Positions 18,855 to 28,444 are shown, numbered from the stretch's first letter. The stretch: 64,000 nt of DNA from Actinophytocola oryzae (GCF_004364325.1 NZ_SOCP01000003.1:372001-436000); one strand, 5' to 3'. Made by a program: numbers and translations. The notes: generated by a model from the letters alone, not told the origin.

Positions 18855-18887
18855 AATCACCGACTGGCCGCGCACCGTTCACCTGTT
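18855..18887 (+). promoter_or_regulatory. Possible PHO-box-like repeats before the phosphate transporter
   Basis: AATCACCGACT at 18855 and GTTCACCTGTT at 18877 are 22 bp apart, which is two 11-bp steps, the spacing of PhoP direct repeats known from Streptomyces (GTTCACC-like heptamers). The middle unit GGCCGCGCACC is a poor match. It lies about 56 bp before the transporter start. The call rests on pattern alone. Confidence 0.35.
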
Positions 18888-18943
18888 GGTCGTGTTGACG
18901 GCTCAGGCTTCCGGGTAGTCGCCCGGGCGGAGGTGGGTCCAGC

Positions 18944-20080
18944 ATGGACGTGTCGCTGATAGTGGTCGTGGTCGTCATCACGGCGCTGGCTTTCGATTTC
19001 ACCAACGGATTCCATGACACCGCGAACGCGATGGCCACGTCCATCGCGACCGGTGCGCTGCCGCCGAAGGTGGCGGTCGGCATCTCGGCGGTGCTGAACC
19101 TGGTCGGTGCCTTCATCTCGATCGAAGTCGCGAAGACCATCAGCAACGGCATCATCGACGAGGGACTGATCACCCCGACAGTGATCTTCGGCGGCCTGAT
19201 CGGCGCGATCGTGTGGAACCTCGCGACCTGGTTGCTGGGCCTGCCGTCCAGTTCCTCGCACGCCCTGTTCGGCGGGTTGATCGGCGCCGCCTGGGTGGCC
19301 GCGGGCGCGGACGCCGTGCACTTCACGACCGTGCTGGAGAAGATCGTGATCCCGGCGCTGGCCGCGCCGCTGGTCGCGTGTCTCGCCTCGACGCTGTCCA
19401 CCTACTTCGCCTACACGATCACCGGCCGCACCCGGGACACCACCCGGAAGCGCGGGTTCCGGGTTGGACAGATCGTCACGGCGTCACTCGTCTCGCTCGC
19501 CCACGGCACCAACGACGCCCAGAAGACCATGGGGGTCATCACGCTGACGCTGATCACCGCGGGCAGCCTGCCGAAGGAGTCGTCCCCGCCGGTGTGGGTG
19601 ATCATCTCCGCGGGCACCGCGATCGCGCTCGGCACCTACCTCGGCGGCTGGCGGATCATCCGCACGATGGGCAAGGGCATCACCGACATCGAGACACCGC
19701 AGGGCTTCGCCGCCGAGGCGAGCGCGACCGCGGTGATCCTCACGTCGTCGCACGTCGGGTTCGCACTGTCCACGACGCACGTCGTGTCCGGCGGCATCGT
19801 GGGTGCCGGCCTCGGCAAGCGGCTCTCCGAGGTGCGGTGGGGCACGGCGGGTCGGATCGTCATCGCGTGGGTGCTCACCCTGCCCGCGGCCGCCGTGGTC
19901 GGCGCGCTGTCCGGCAGCATCGCCGAGCTGGGCACCGGCGGCACGATCGCCGTCGCCGTGGTCGGGATCGCGATCGCCGTAGGTGTGTACCTGCTCTCGC
20001 GCCGCAGCCCGGTCGGTTCGCACAACGTCAACGAGGACCACGAGGCCCCCGCCGCCACCAGGGCCCCGGCCGCCGCCTGA
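18944..20080 (+). CDS. PiT-family inorganic phosphate transporter
   Basis: A 378-residue membrane protein with the duplicated PiT signature: FTNGFHDTANAMAT in the N-terminal half and LAHGTNDAQKTMG in the C-terminal half. About ten hydrophobic helices are present and the C-terminus is a short charged tail. It takes up phosphate (often as metal-phosphate) using the proton gradient. GGCGGAGGTGGG lies just before the ATG at 18944. It is followed after 11 bp by a 74-residue membrane protein, with which it is probably co-transcribed. Possible PHO-box-like repeats lie upstream. Confidence 0.93.
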   Translation: MDVSLIVVVVVITALAFDFTNGFHDTANAMATSIATGALPPKVAVGISAVLNLVGAFISIEVAKTISNGIIDEGLITPTVIFGGLIGAIVWNLATWLLGLPSSSSHALFGGLIGAAWVAAGADAVHFTTVLEKIVIPALAAPLVACLASTLSTYFAYTITGRTRDTTRKRGFRVGQIVTASLVSLAHGTNDAQKTMGVITLTLITAGSLPKESSPPVWVIISAGTAIALGTYLGGWRIIRTMGKGITDIETPQGFAAEASATAVILTSSHVGFALSTTHVVSGGIVGAGLGKRLSEVRWGTAGRIVIAWVLTLPAAAVVGALSGSIAELGTGGTIAVAVVGIAIAVGVYLLSRRSPVGSHNVNEDHEAPAATRAPAAA

Positions 20081-20091
20081 GGAGGAACGCC

Positions 20092-20316
20092 GTGAACATC
20101 GACTGGAGTGCCCTCGGGCTCGTCGTGTTGATCTCCGTGGTCGCGGGGGGCGCGCTCGTCACGCTCACCGGCCTCGGCATCGTCGCCCTCGACCAACGCG
20201 AGACGGCACAGGAACAGAACCGCGGCGTCGCGACGCCGACCGTGCTGATGGTGCTGTGCTTCCTCGGCGCGGCCGCGATCATCGGCTACGGCCTCTACCT
20301 GGTCGCGTTCTCCTGA
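20092..20316 (+). CDS. Small two-helix membrane protein downstream of the phosphate transporter
   Basis: A 74-residue protein with two predicted membrane helices (about 8-31 and 50-72) joined by a charged loop (ALDQRETAQEQNRG). GGAGG directly follows the transporter stop and sits 7 bp before the GTG at 20092, so it is a true gene of the same transcript. Small membrane proteins of this size often accompany PiT transporters in actinobacteria. A role as accessory subunit is inferred, not shown. The last 22 bp overlap the convergent GNAT gene. Confidence 0.8.
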   Translation: MNIDWSALGLVVLISVVAGGALVTLTGLGIVALDQRETAQEQNRGVATPTVLMVLCFLGAAAIIGYGLYLVAFS

Positions 20317-20831
20317 CGCCACTGCGCACGCACGGCGGCGTAGACGACGTCGCCGTGCTCGGCGCCGGGCAACGGGTCCGGCCAGTCGTGGAAGAACGTG
20401 CCGACGTGCCGCAGTCCCGCCTTCTCCAGCACCCGGCGGGACGCGACGTTGACCGCCATCGTGGTGGCGACGACCCTGTCGAGCGCCAGCTCCGTGAAGG
20501 CCCTGCGCACCAGCAGCCGCACACCCTCGGTCGCCAGGCCCCGGCCCCACACCGCCGGACGCAGCCGGTAGCCCAGCTCCACATCGGACGGTTCGAGGCC
20601 GACGCTCGTCGCGGGTTTCAGGGAGAACCAGCCGACGAACTCCGGTGCCATGGCGGCGAACTGGCCGAAGCCCGTGGGCAGTTCCGCATACTCACGCAGG
20701 ATCGCGGGCAGGGTCTCGCGTTCGACGGTCTCCCGTGACACCGGGTCGTCGATGTGGCGCATCACCGCGGCGTCGCCGTGCAGCTCGGCGAGAGCGCCGA
20801 CGTCCGCCGCGGTGAAGCGCCGCAACATCAC
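20295..20831 (-). CDS. GNAT-family N-acetyltransferase (RimJ/RimL type)
   Basis: A 178-residue acetyltransferase. ELGYRLRPAVWGRGLATEG contains the RGLATEG acetyl-CoA loop (motif A), and VNVASRRVLEKAGLRHVG is the C-terminal motif B found in RimJ/RimL-like enzymes that acetylate protein N-termini or small amines. The start is GTG at 20831 or ATG at 20828, in tandem, both overlapping the stop of htpG. The gene is therefore read from the htpG transcript. Its target is unknown. Confidence 0.87.
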   Translation of the reverse strand: MMLRRFTAADVGALAELHGDAAVMRHIDDPVSRETVERETLPAILREYAELPTGFGQFAAMAPEFVGWFSLKPATSVGLEPSDVELGYRLRPAVWGRGLATEGVRLLVRRAFTELALDRVVATTMAVNVASRRVLEKAGLRHVGTFFHDWPDPLPGAEHGDVVYAAVRAQWRQENATR

Positions 20832-22648
20832 AGGGTCTTCGCCAGCCTGCCCGCCAGCAGCTTGGTGAACCGCGACGGGTCGGCCAGGTCGCCACCCTCG
20901 GCGAGCAGCGCCATGCCGTACACCAGCTCGGCCGCGTCGGCCAGGTCCGGCTTGTCGGCCGCCTTGGCGTCACGCAGCGCGAGCACCAGCTCGTGCTTCG
21001 GGTTCAGCTCCAGGATCCGCTTGATGGGCGGCATCTCCTGACCCATCGCGCGGTACATCTTCTCCAGCGTCGGCGTCATGTCGTAGCTGTCGCCGACGAT
21101 GCACGCGGGCGACGTGGTGAGCCGCGACGACAGGCGAACGTCCTTGACCTGTTCCTCCAGAGTGGACTTCAGCCACTCCAGCAGGCCCGAGAACTCCTCC
21201 TGCTGCTCGGGGTCCTTCTCGTCGTCGAGGTCGACCTGACCCTTGGCGATCGACTGGAACTTCTTGCCACCGAACTCGGGCACCTGGTCGACCCACATCT
21301 CGTCGATCGGGTCGGTGAGGACCAGGACCTCGAAACCCTTGTCCTGGAACGCCTCCAGGTGCGGGGAGTGCTCGACGGACTGCCGCGAGTCGCCGGTCAG
21401 GAAGTAGATGTGCTCCTGACCCTCCTTCATCCGCTCCACATAGGACGCCAGCGAGGTCTGCTCGTCGGCGGAGTGCGTCGAGTCGAACGAGCACAGCTCG
21501 AGGATGGCCTCGCGGTTGTCGGCGTCGTCGAGCAGGCCCTCCTTGATGGCACGGCCGAACTCGCCCCAGAACGTCCGGTACTTCTCCTCCGGCAGGGCCT
21601 TGACGGTCTGCAGCACCTTCTTGACCAGCCTGCGGCGGATCCGCTCGATCTGCCGGTCCTGCTGGAGGATCTCCCGCGACACGTTCAGCGACAGGTCCTG
21701 CGCGTCGACGACGCCCTTGACGAACCGCAGGTACTCCGGCATCAGCGCTTCGCAGTCGTCCATGATGAACACGCGCTTGACGTAGAGCTGCACGCCACGC
21801 TTGCGCTCGCGCATGAACAGGTCGAACGGCGCCTTCGCGGGCAGGAACAGCAGCGCCTGGTACTCGAACGTGCCCTCGGCCTGCAGCCGGAACGACTCGA
21901 GCGGCGCCTGCCAGTCGTGGCTGATGTGCTTGTAGAACTCGGCGTACTCCTCCTCGGTCGCGTCGGCACGCGCCCAGAGGGCCTTCATCGAGTTCAGCGT
22001 GTCCTCGCCGAGGCGGATCGGCCAGGTGATGAAGTCCGAGTACCGCTTGACGATCGTCGTCAGCGTGGTCTTGTCGGTGTAGTCGAGGAGCTTGTCCTCC
22101 CTGTCCTCCGGCTTGAGGTGCAGGGTGACCGAGGTGCCCTGGGGCGCGTCCTCGACGGGCTCGATCGTGTAGGTGCCCTCACCCGCCGACTCCCAGCGCA
22201 CGCCCTCGGCGGCGCCCGCGCGGCGGGTCACGAGCGTGACCTTGTCCGCGACCATGAAGCTCGAGTAGAAGCCGACGCCGAACTGGCCGATCAGCTCGTC
22301 GGACTGCTTGGACTCCTTGAGCTTGGCCAGGAACTCGGCGGTGCCGGACTTGGCGATGGTGCCGATGAGGCTGACCACCTCGTCGCGGGACATGCCGATC
22401 CCGTTGTCCCGCACGGTGAGCGTGCGCGCGACGGCGTCGGTCTCCAGCTCGACGTGGAGGTCGTCCGTCGAGACGTCCAGCTCCTTGTCCTGGAACGCCT
22501 CCAGCCGGAGCTTGTCGAGCGCGTCCGACGCGTTCGACACCAGCTCACGCAGGAAGGTGTCCTTGTTCGAGTACACCGAGTGGATCATCAACTGCAGTAG
22601 CTGGCGGGCCTCGGACTGGAACTCGAGTGTTTCGACCTGCGCGGTCAC
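20828..22648 (-). CDS. htpG: Molecular chaperone HtpG (HSP90)
   Basis: A 606-residue cytoplasmic HSP90. The GHKL ATP-binding motifs are intact: [34 protein letters not shown] and GTSVTLHL. The middle and C-terminal domains are of normal size. It refolds and protects client proteins during stress. The GTG at 22648 has GGGGGAAG 5 bp upstream. The gene overlaps a GNAT acetyltransferase at its 3' end (GTGATG overlap). No heat-shock inverted repeat of the CIRCE or HAIR type was seen in the 270 bp upstream. Confidence 0.97.
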
Positions 22649-22812
22649 GACTTCCCCCTTTCGGACGAGATTGACCGGACGATTTTACGGGGTGCGGTGA
22701 ATCACGCCGACAGCCAGCCCGTTCGCGGGCGGCGGTGTCTGGACCGAACGAGCAGCGCAGGCGGGGAAGACGCCGCCGCCCCGGCCCGCGAACCAGCGAG
22801 CCATTGCGCACT

Positions 22813-22834
22813 GTTCACTGGCCGTTCAACGCCG
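22813..22834 (+). promoter_or_regulatory. Candidate PHO box (two contiguous 11-bp direct repeats)
   Basis: GTTCACTGGCC (22813-22823) is followed without a gap by GTTCAACGCCG (22824-22834). This is the 11-bp direct-repeat layout of PhoP-binding sites described in Streptomyces. It lies about 90 bp upstream of the secreted beta-propeller gene, leaving room for a promoter. Confidence 0.5.
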
Positions 22835-22921
22835 GGTAGGCCGATCAACGTAATACTTCCGCTGGTCACGGCACGGATGGCAGGCTCATGCCGTCGAGCG
22901 TCGAGAAACACGGAGGTCCCG

Positions 22922-24580
22922 TTGCGTCCCCTCTTACGTGCCGCCGCGTGCGGCTCGGTCGCGGTCGCCGTCGCAGGTCTGGTGTCCCCGTCGGCCGCTG
23001 CCGACCGGGACCTGCGGACCACGGTCACGCTCGCCCCGCTCGGCACGTACTCGACCGGCGTCTTCGACGAGAGCGCCGCGGAGATCGTGTCCTACGACGC
23101 GCGCTCGCGCAGGCTGTTCGTGGTCAACGCGGCGCAGGCCAAGGTCGAGGTGCTCGACGCGTCCCGGCCCGCCACGCCGAGGAAGCTCTTCGACCTGGCC
23201 ACGGCCGGCGTCCGGGCGGGCGACGGGTCGTCGGTCGCCGAGGGCGCCGTCGCGAACTCGGTCGACGTGCGTGCCGACGGCCTCGGCGCGATCGCCGTCG
23301 AGGCCCCGGACAAGGTCAGCCCCGGCTGGGTCGTGTTCTTCGACGCCCGCGGTCGCGACGGCCAGGCGCTCGGGGCGGTCCGCGTCGGTGCGCTGCCGGA
23401 CATGCTGACGTTCACCCCGGACGGCGACCGGCTGGTCGTGGCCAACGAGGGTGAGCCCGCCGACGACTTCAGCACCGACCCGGAGGGCTCGGTCGCGGTC
23501 GTCGACGTGCCGCACTCGGTGCGGGCACCCGGCCAGCGGTCGGTCCGCACAGCCGACTTCCACCGCTACGAGCACCGGGTGCCGCCGGGCGTGCGGGTGT
23601 TCGGCCCGACCGTGAACGAGCGGTTCCCGGTGTCGGCCAACCTCGAGCCGGAGTACGTGACCGTCGACCGGCACAGCCGCACCGCCTACGTGACGTTGCA
23701 GGAGGCCGACGCACTGGCGGTCGTGGACCTGCGCAGCGCGCGGGTGACGTCGGTGAAGTCGTTGGGCGCCAAGGACCACAGCAGGCCGGGCAACGGCATG
23801 GACACCTCGGACCGCGACGGCGGCATCGCCATCCGCCAGGTGCCGGTCTACGGCCTCTACATGCCGGACGGCATCCACTCCTACACCTCGCGCGGCCGGG
23901 AGTACCTGGTCACCGCGAACGAGGGCGACGCACGCGAGTGGGGCGACTACGTCGAGGGCGCGCGGGTCAAGGACCTCGGCGACGACGGCCTGCCGCCGCT
24001 GTGCGCGGACGTGTTCGACGAGTCGGTCACCGAGGACGAGGACCTCGGCAGGCTCAACGTCACGACGGCGAGCGGCCTGCGTGCCGACGGCAGCTGCTAC
24101 GAGAAGCTGTACGCGTTCGGCGCGCGGTCCTTCTCGATCTGGACCACCGACGGCCGCCAGGTCTACGACTCGGGCGACTCGTTCGAGCGGGTCACCGCGC
24201 AGGCCAACCCGGAGTTCTTCAACTCCGACCACACCAGCTCGGACTTCGACTCCCGCAGCGACGACAAGGGTCCCGAGCCGGAGAACCTCGCACTGGGTGA
24301 GATCAACGGCAGGACCTACGCGTTCGTCGGGTTGGAGCGGGTCGGCGGCCTCGCCGTGTACGACATCACCGATCCCCGGCACGCGCGTTTCGTCGCCTAC
24401 CGGAACAACCGCGACTTCTCGGTGTCGGTCGAGGACGGCGGCGACCTCGCGGCGGCCGGTGACCTCGGGCCGGAGGGCGTCACGTTCATCCCGGCGAAGG
24501 ACTCGCCGACGCACACGCCACTCGTCGCGGTGGCCAACGAGGTGAGCGGCACGACGACGTTGTTCCGGGTGACGGCCTGA
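22922..24580 (+). CDS. Secreted choice-of-anchor I family protein
   Basis: A 552-residue exported protein. The TTG at 22922 is chosen because GGAGG lies 6 bp upstream and it gives a clean signal peptide of about 27 residues (hydrophobic core, then SPSAAA). The mature part is a YVTN/LVIVD-like beta-propeller with repeated VVDLRSARV, LVVANEGEP and YLVTANEGDAREWGDY blades, as in the choice-of-anchor I family often sitting beside phosphatases and nucleases. LGPEGVTFIPA is the typical end block. Function is unknown, though phosphate scavenging is suggested by a PHO-box-like repeat upstream. Codon 5 is a rare TTA. The long open frame upstream of the TTG is rejected. Confidence 0.85.
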   Translation: MRPLLRAAACGSVAVAVAGLVSPSAAADRDLRTTVTLAPLGTYSTGVFDESAAEIVSYDARSRRLFVVNAAQAKVEVLDASRPATPRKLFDLATAGVRAGDGSSVAEGAVANSVDVRADGLGAIAVEAPDKVSPGWVVFFDARGRDGQALGAVRVGALPDMLTFTPDGDRLVVANEGEPADDFSTDPEGSVAVVDVPHSVRAPGQRSVRTADFHRYEHRVPPGVRVFGPTVNERFPVSANLEPEYVTVDRHSRTAYVTLQEADALAVVDLRSARVTSVKSLGAKDHSRPGNGMDTSDRDGGIAIRQVPVYGLYMPDGIHSYTSRGREYLVTANEGDAREWGDYVEGARVKDLGDDGLPPLCADVFDESVTEDEDLGRLNVTTASGLRADGSCYEKLYAFGARSFSIWTTDGRQVYDSGDSFERVTAQANPEFFNSDHTSSDFDSRSDDKGPEPENLALGEINGRTYAFVGLERVGGLAVYDITDPRHARFVAYRNNRDFSVSVEDGGDLAAAGDLGPEGVTFIPAKDSPTHTPLVAVANEVSGTTTLFRVTA

Positions 24581-24689
24581 CCGAACGGGCAGGTCTCGTA
24601 GCAGCCTGACCACGGATAGTGGCCAACCCCCGGTCTTGTGGGCATCATGGGCGGCGTTCGCTCGGCACATGAGATCGGGGGAAAGTCAC

Positions 24690-26180
24690 ATGCGTAAGCG
24701 AGGTGCGCTCGCGGTACTGGCGAGTGCCTTGTTGGGGACGGGTCTGGTGGCCACACCGGCGACCGCGGCGCCCGCTCCTGCCGCGATCGACTGGCAGCCG
24801 TGCGGGGAGGACGCCCCCGGCGTCGACTGCGCGACCATCGAGGTCCCGCTGGACTACTCGAGGCCGCACGGGCAGAAGATCCACCTCGGCCTGGCGAAAC
24901 GCCCGGCGACGGACCCGGCGGCGCGGATCGGTTCCGTGCTCGTCGACCCCGGCGGGCCGGGTGGTTCAGGCGTCGCGTTCGTGATGGGCGGCGACACGGT
25001 CAGCTCGGCGGTCGCGGCACGGTTCGACCAGATCGGGTTCGACCCGCGCGGCATCAACACCAGCAGCCGGCTGCTGTGCGATGTCGACCTGTCGCAGCAG
25101 GTGGACGCCGCGAAACACCCGACGAGCCAGGCGGAGTTCGACCGGCTGGCCACCCTCAACCGCGCGCTGCACGACAGCTGCCGCGCCAACTCGGGCGGGT
25201 TGGCCGAGCACGTGGACAACCTGAACACCGCGCGGGACATGGACGCCATCCGGGTGGCACTGGGTGAGCGGAAGCTGACCTTCGTCGGCTACTCCTACGG
25301 CAGCCTGATGGGCCAGCAGTACGCGGAGCTGTTCGGCCGCAACGTCCGCGCGCTGGTCATGGACGGCAACATGGACCACAGCCTGCGCACCGCGTGGGAC
25401 TTCGCCCGCACGGAGACCGCGCCGGTCGAGGAGGGCTTCGTCGAGTTCGCGCGGTGGTGTGACACAACGCCGTCCTGCGCGTTGTACGGCATGGACACCA
25501 CGAAGACCTACCTGTCTCTGAAGGCGAAGGCCAAGGCGGGCACGCTGGTCGACCCGGACGGCAACAAGGTCGACTTCTACGACCTGGCGGGCGGCATGTT
25601 CTCGGTGGTCCAACCGCAGGCGTGGAGCTTCGTCGCGGAGAACCTGCGCTGGCTCCTGGACGGCACCGGCTCACCGGAGGCGGACGCGACGGCGCTCGCC
25701 GAGATCGACAACGACCCGTACCCGCCGATCTGGTGCAGTGACTGGCGCTACCCGGTGCGGAACTACGCCGAGTACGCGGGCATCCGGGCCGGTCTCACGC
25801 GGGCGTACCCGATCATGGAGTGGTCGCCGTACGTCGACCACGCCATGACGTGCGTGAACAGCGGGACGAGGACCACGAACCCGCAGCGTCCGCTGCACGT
25901 CGACAACGCGCCGCCGCTGGTGATGCTCGGCAACCTGCACGACCCGGCGACGGTGTACCCGTGGAGCGTGGCCGCGGCAAGGCAGAGCGGCGCGCGGCTG
26001 GTCACCTACGAGGGCTGGGGCCACACCGTCTACGCCACCGGCGTCGAGTGCGTCGACACCGTCGTCGACGACTACCTGATCAACCTGCGGCCACCTCGGC
26101 GGGGCGTGAGCTGTGCGTCCGTCGACGAGCCCGCGTTGGCCTCGGCCTCGCGGAACGTCGTGCCCGACGGCCGCTACTGA
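24690..26180 (+). CDS. Secreted TAP-like tripeptidyl aminopeptidase/alpha-beta hydrolase
   Basis: A 496-residue secreted hydrolase. A signal peptide of about 26 residues ends at TPATAA. DPGGPGGSGVAF forms the oxyanion region, GYSYGSLMGQQYAELF (near residue 200) holds the nucleophile Ser, and the His lies in YEGWGHTVYATG. The C-terminal TAP-like segment ends with the conserved CVDTVVDDYLINL and a cysteine pair. Enzymes of this group release tripeptides from protein N-termini outside the cell. GGGGGAAAG precedes the ATG at 24690, and an in-frame ATG seven codons earlier is less likely. A terminator hairpin follows the stop at 26194. A paralogue begins at 62956. Confidence 0.9.
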   Translation: MRKRGALAVLASALLGTGLVATPATAAPAPAAIDWQPCGEDAPGVDCATIEVPLDYSRPHGQKIHLGLAKRPATDPAARIGSVLVDPGGPGGSGVAFVMGGDTVSSAVAARFDQIGFDPRGINTSSRLLCDVDLSQQVDAAKHPTSQAEFDRLATLNRALHDSCRANSGGLAEHVDNLNTARDMDAIRVALGERKLTFVGYSYGSLMGQQYAELFGRNVRALVMDGNMDHSLRTAWDFARTETAPVEEGFVEFARWCDTTPSCALYGMDTTKTYLSLKAKAKAGTLVDPDGNKVDFYDLAGGMFSVVQPQAWSFVAENLRWLLDGTGSPEADATALAEIDNDPYPPIWCSDWRYPVRNYAEYAGIRAGLTRAYPIMEWSPYVDHAMTCVNSGTRTTNPQRPLHVDNAPPLVMLGNLHDPATVYPWSVAAARQSGARLVTYEGWGHTVYATGVECVDTVVDDYLINLRPPRRGVSCASVDEPALASASRNVVPDGRY

Positions 26181-26186
26181 GCTCGT

Positions 26187-26744
26187 TCACGACGGGACCC
26201 CTTCGCGTGGCTCGCGGAGGGGTCCCTCGTTCACCCGCAGGTAGCGCCTGACCTCGGCCATGGCCTGTGCCGGCAGCCCGTCGTTGCGCACGAGCAGGCG
26301 GTGGCCGTCCCGCGCGGTGTCCCACGGCTCGTAGCCGAGGGCGACGACCTGGGCCCAGGTCGGCACGACGAGGCCCTCGATGTCGCTCTTCCTCGCCTCG
26401 ACCCGCCGCCGGTGCTCGGCCGGGTCGGTCACCTCGACCTCGATGATCCGCAGTTCGGCGCCCGCTGTCGCGGCGAGGTCCACCCAGCCGGCACGCGCGT
26501 CGGGGTGGGCGTTGACGGCGTCCACCACCACGTGCACGCCCGCCCGGAGACTGGCCGCCGCCACCTCGTGTGCGATGGCGTACCCCACCACGGTGAAGGG
26601 CGGCCTGTCCAGGCCGCAGCGGAACATCGCCGCCTCGATCGCGTCGATGCGCAGGTTGGCCGCGCCGAGCTCGGCGGAGGTCAGGCGCGCCAGTGTGGTC
26701 TTGCCGGTACCCGGCAGGCCCGTGAACACAACCAGCACACTCAC
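26187..26744 (-). CDS. P-loop AAA/zeta-toxin-like small kinase
   Basis: A 185-residue kinase-like protein. Walker A GLPGTGKTT is at residues 9-17, a DAIE segment near 34 is where the substrate is usually bound, and an Arg-rich lid (HRRRVEARKSDIEG) lies near residues 112-125. Such enzymes phosphorylate small molecules such as sugars, nucleosides or gluconate-like acids. No antitoxin partner is adjacent, so a toxin role is not supported. The GTG at 26744 gives the normal N-terminal strand. The last dozen codons contain the terminator hairpin for the convergent hydrolase gene. Confidence 0.82.
   Translation of the reverse strand: MSVLVVFTGLPGTGKTTLARLTSAELGAANLRIDAIEAAMFRCGLDRPPFTVVGYAIAHEVAAASLRAGVHVVVDAVNAHPDARAGWVDLAATAGAELRIIEVEVTDPAEHRRRVEARKSDIEGLVVPTWAQVVALGYEPWDTARDGHRLLVRNDGLPAQAMAEVRRYLRVNEGPLREPREGVPS
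26194..26226. terminator. Bidirectional hairpin inside the kinase 3' end
   Basis: GGGACCCCTTCGCG pairs with CGCGGAGGGGTCCC (one mismatch) around a TGGCT loop. It lies 14 bp after the hydrolase stop codon and is encoded within the last codons of the convergent kinase gene, so one structure could serve both transcripts. Confidence 0.7.
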
Positions 26745-26852
26745 ATCATGCCGTGACGACAGCCCTCGCTGCCGCCCCGCCTGGTTCTGTCAACGATTTT
26801 CCGTCATCGATTTCGTCGGATCCGCCAGAAGATGGTGTGCCGACGACCTTCG

Positions 26853-27617
26853 TTACGGGGCAACGGCTCTGTGCAGAGTCGCGCCGAAGGTGATGGAGAT
26901 GCCGCCGTCGCGGTGCATTTCCTCGGCACCCCGGAAGAATCCCTCGCGAAACGCGACCGCGCGTTCTGTCGGCAGTGCGTTCACCGCGTCCGCCACGCCT
27001 TGTTCGGCCATCCAGTCCCACAGCGCCGCCGGGTCCGCCAACGGCTTCGGGATGTCGACCGTCACTCGGGTGGGTGAGGTGAAGCCGGCCGAAAGGAGCA
27101 ACGCGTCCAGTTCGTCCGCGGTCATGGGAGAGCCGCCGCCACCGCCGAAGAACTCCTTGTTCAGCTCGTGCAGCCAGCGCAGGCGGCCGATCTCCTGACG
27201 CTCCAACGAGATCGCGACGACGCCGCCCGGCGCGAGCACCCGGCGGAACTCCGCGAGCGCGTCCTGCGGCGAGGTGAGCACCTGCACGACGAACCCGGAC
27301 GTCACCACGTCGAACGCGCCGTCCGTGAACCCGAGCGCGCCGGCGTCCTGTTGACGCACAAGCATTTCCGGGTAGTCCTCGGCCAGCCGCGACACCATGC
27401 CCGCCGACGAGTCGACGGCCGTGACCGCACAGCCGCGGGCCAGCGCGGCACGGGCTACGGCGCCCCGACCGGCACCGACGTCGAGCAGCCGCGCACCGGG
27501 TGGTGGGGTGGCGTACTCCACCAGCCGCCTGCCGACGTCGGCCACGTAGAAGAAGATGTCCTCGTATCGGTCCGCCAGCGCGTCGTACTTGCGCCTGCTC
27601 TCCTCTGTACTGGTCAC
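26853..27617 (-). CDS. Class I SAM-dependent methyltransferase
   Basis: A 254-residue methyltransferase of the UbiE/Methyltransf_11 type. Motif I LLDVGAGRGAVA is near residues 44-55. The acidic strand end (VTAVDSS), the ALGFTDGAFDVVTSGFV post-II region and the EFRRVLAPGGVVAISL motif III are all present. The substrate is not identifiable. GTG at 27617 gives a typical length. It lies on the minus strand with the PrmC-like gene upstream but separated by about 70 bp containing a weak hairpin, so co-transcription is uncertain. Confidence 0.87.
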   Translation of the reverse strand: MTSTEESRRKYDALADRYEDIFFYVADVGRRLVEYATPPPGARLLDVGAGRGAVARAALARGCAVTAVDSSAGMVSRLAEDYPEMLVRQQDAGALGFTDGAFDVVTSGFVVQVLTSPQDALAEFRRVLAPGGVVAISLERQEIGRLRWLHELNKEFFGGGGGSPMTADELDALLLSAGFTSPTRVTVDIPKPLADPAALWDWMAEQGVADAVNALPTERAVAFREGFFRGAEEMHRDGGISITFGATLHRAVAP

Positions 27618-27685
27618 CCCAAACCTCCAAGACCCGCCAGCCTAAGGACGGGTCCAGAGCGGCCATACCGCCGATCCGGGAATGT

Positions 27686-28444
27686 TCAACCACCCGAACG
27701 GCGGCCTACCACCACCGTCGCGGCGAGGTCCTCATCGGTCACCACGTCCGGCACGAGACCTGCCGCCGCCACCGTCTCGACCGCCGCGTCGGCCTGGCGC
27801 GTGCCGGTCTCGAACAGCAGGTGCCCGCCGTCCGCCAGCCACGACGACGCGTCGCGGATGACCCTGCGCAGCACGTCGAGCCCGTCGGCGCCGCCGTCGA
27901 GTGCCACGAGCGGCTCGTGCAGGCGCGCCTCCGGCGGCATGAGCCCGACGGCGTCCGACGGCACGTAAGGGGCGTTCGCCACGAGCACGTCGACCCGGCC
28001 GCGCAGCGAGTCCGGCAGCGGGTCGTAGAGGTCGCCCTCGTACACGGTGCCCGCGATGTTCCCCCTGGCGCAGCGGACCGCGGCGGGCTCGATGTCCACA
28101 GCGGACAGCTCGATCCCCGGCACGGCCGCGTGCACGGCGGCGCCGACCGCGCCGGAACCACAGCACAGGTCCACCACGACCGAGCCACGGGCGGCGAGCG
28201 ACGCGGCGTGTGACGCCAGCAGCTCGGTACGCCGCCTCGGCACGAACACCCCGGGCACCAACGCGATCCGCAGGCCGAGGAACTCGACCCAGCCGAGCAC
28301 CTGTTCGAGCGGGAGTCCCGCGACCCGCCTGGACACCATGTCCTCGAGGTCGGCCGGGGTGGCCGCCGCCTCGGCGAGCAGCCGGGCCTCGTCCTCCGCG
28401 AACACACAGCCCGCGGCACGCAACCGGGAAACGACAGAAGTCAT
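27686..28444 (-). CDS. PrmC-like protein-(glutamine-N5) methyltransferase
   Basis: A 252-residue PrmC-like protein. The core has VVDLCCGSGAVGAAV (motif I) and VDVLVANAPYVPS. The catalytic motif reads NAPY instead of the canonical NPPY, typical of a separate 'putative protein N5-glutamine methyltransferase' subgroup. It is short at the N-terminus relative to true PrmC, which modifies release factors, so it may act on another protein. The ATG at 28444 is preceded by GTGGAGAGG. A longer frame (to 28516) lacks such a site. The next gene on the same strand is an unrelated hydratase 120 bp upstream. Confidence 0.82.
   Translation of the reverse strand: MTSVVSRLRAAGCVFAEDEARLLAEAAATPADLEDMVSRRVAGLPLEQVLGWVEFLGLRIALVPGVFVPRRRTELLASHAASLAARGSVVVDLCCGSGAVGAAVHAAVPGIELSAVDIEPAAVRCARGNIAGTVYEGDLYDPLPDSLRGRVDVLVANAPYVPSDAVGLMPPEARLHEPLVALDGGADGLDVLRRVIRDASSWLADGGHLLFETGTRQADAAVETVAAAGLVPDVVTDEDLAATVVVGRRSGG

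Noticed and set aside
26187..26744. Zeta-type toxin-antitoxin module
   Set aside because: No antitoxin-like partner is adjacent, so a metabolic kinase is more likely.
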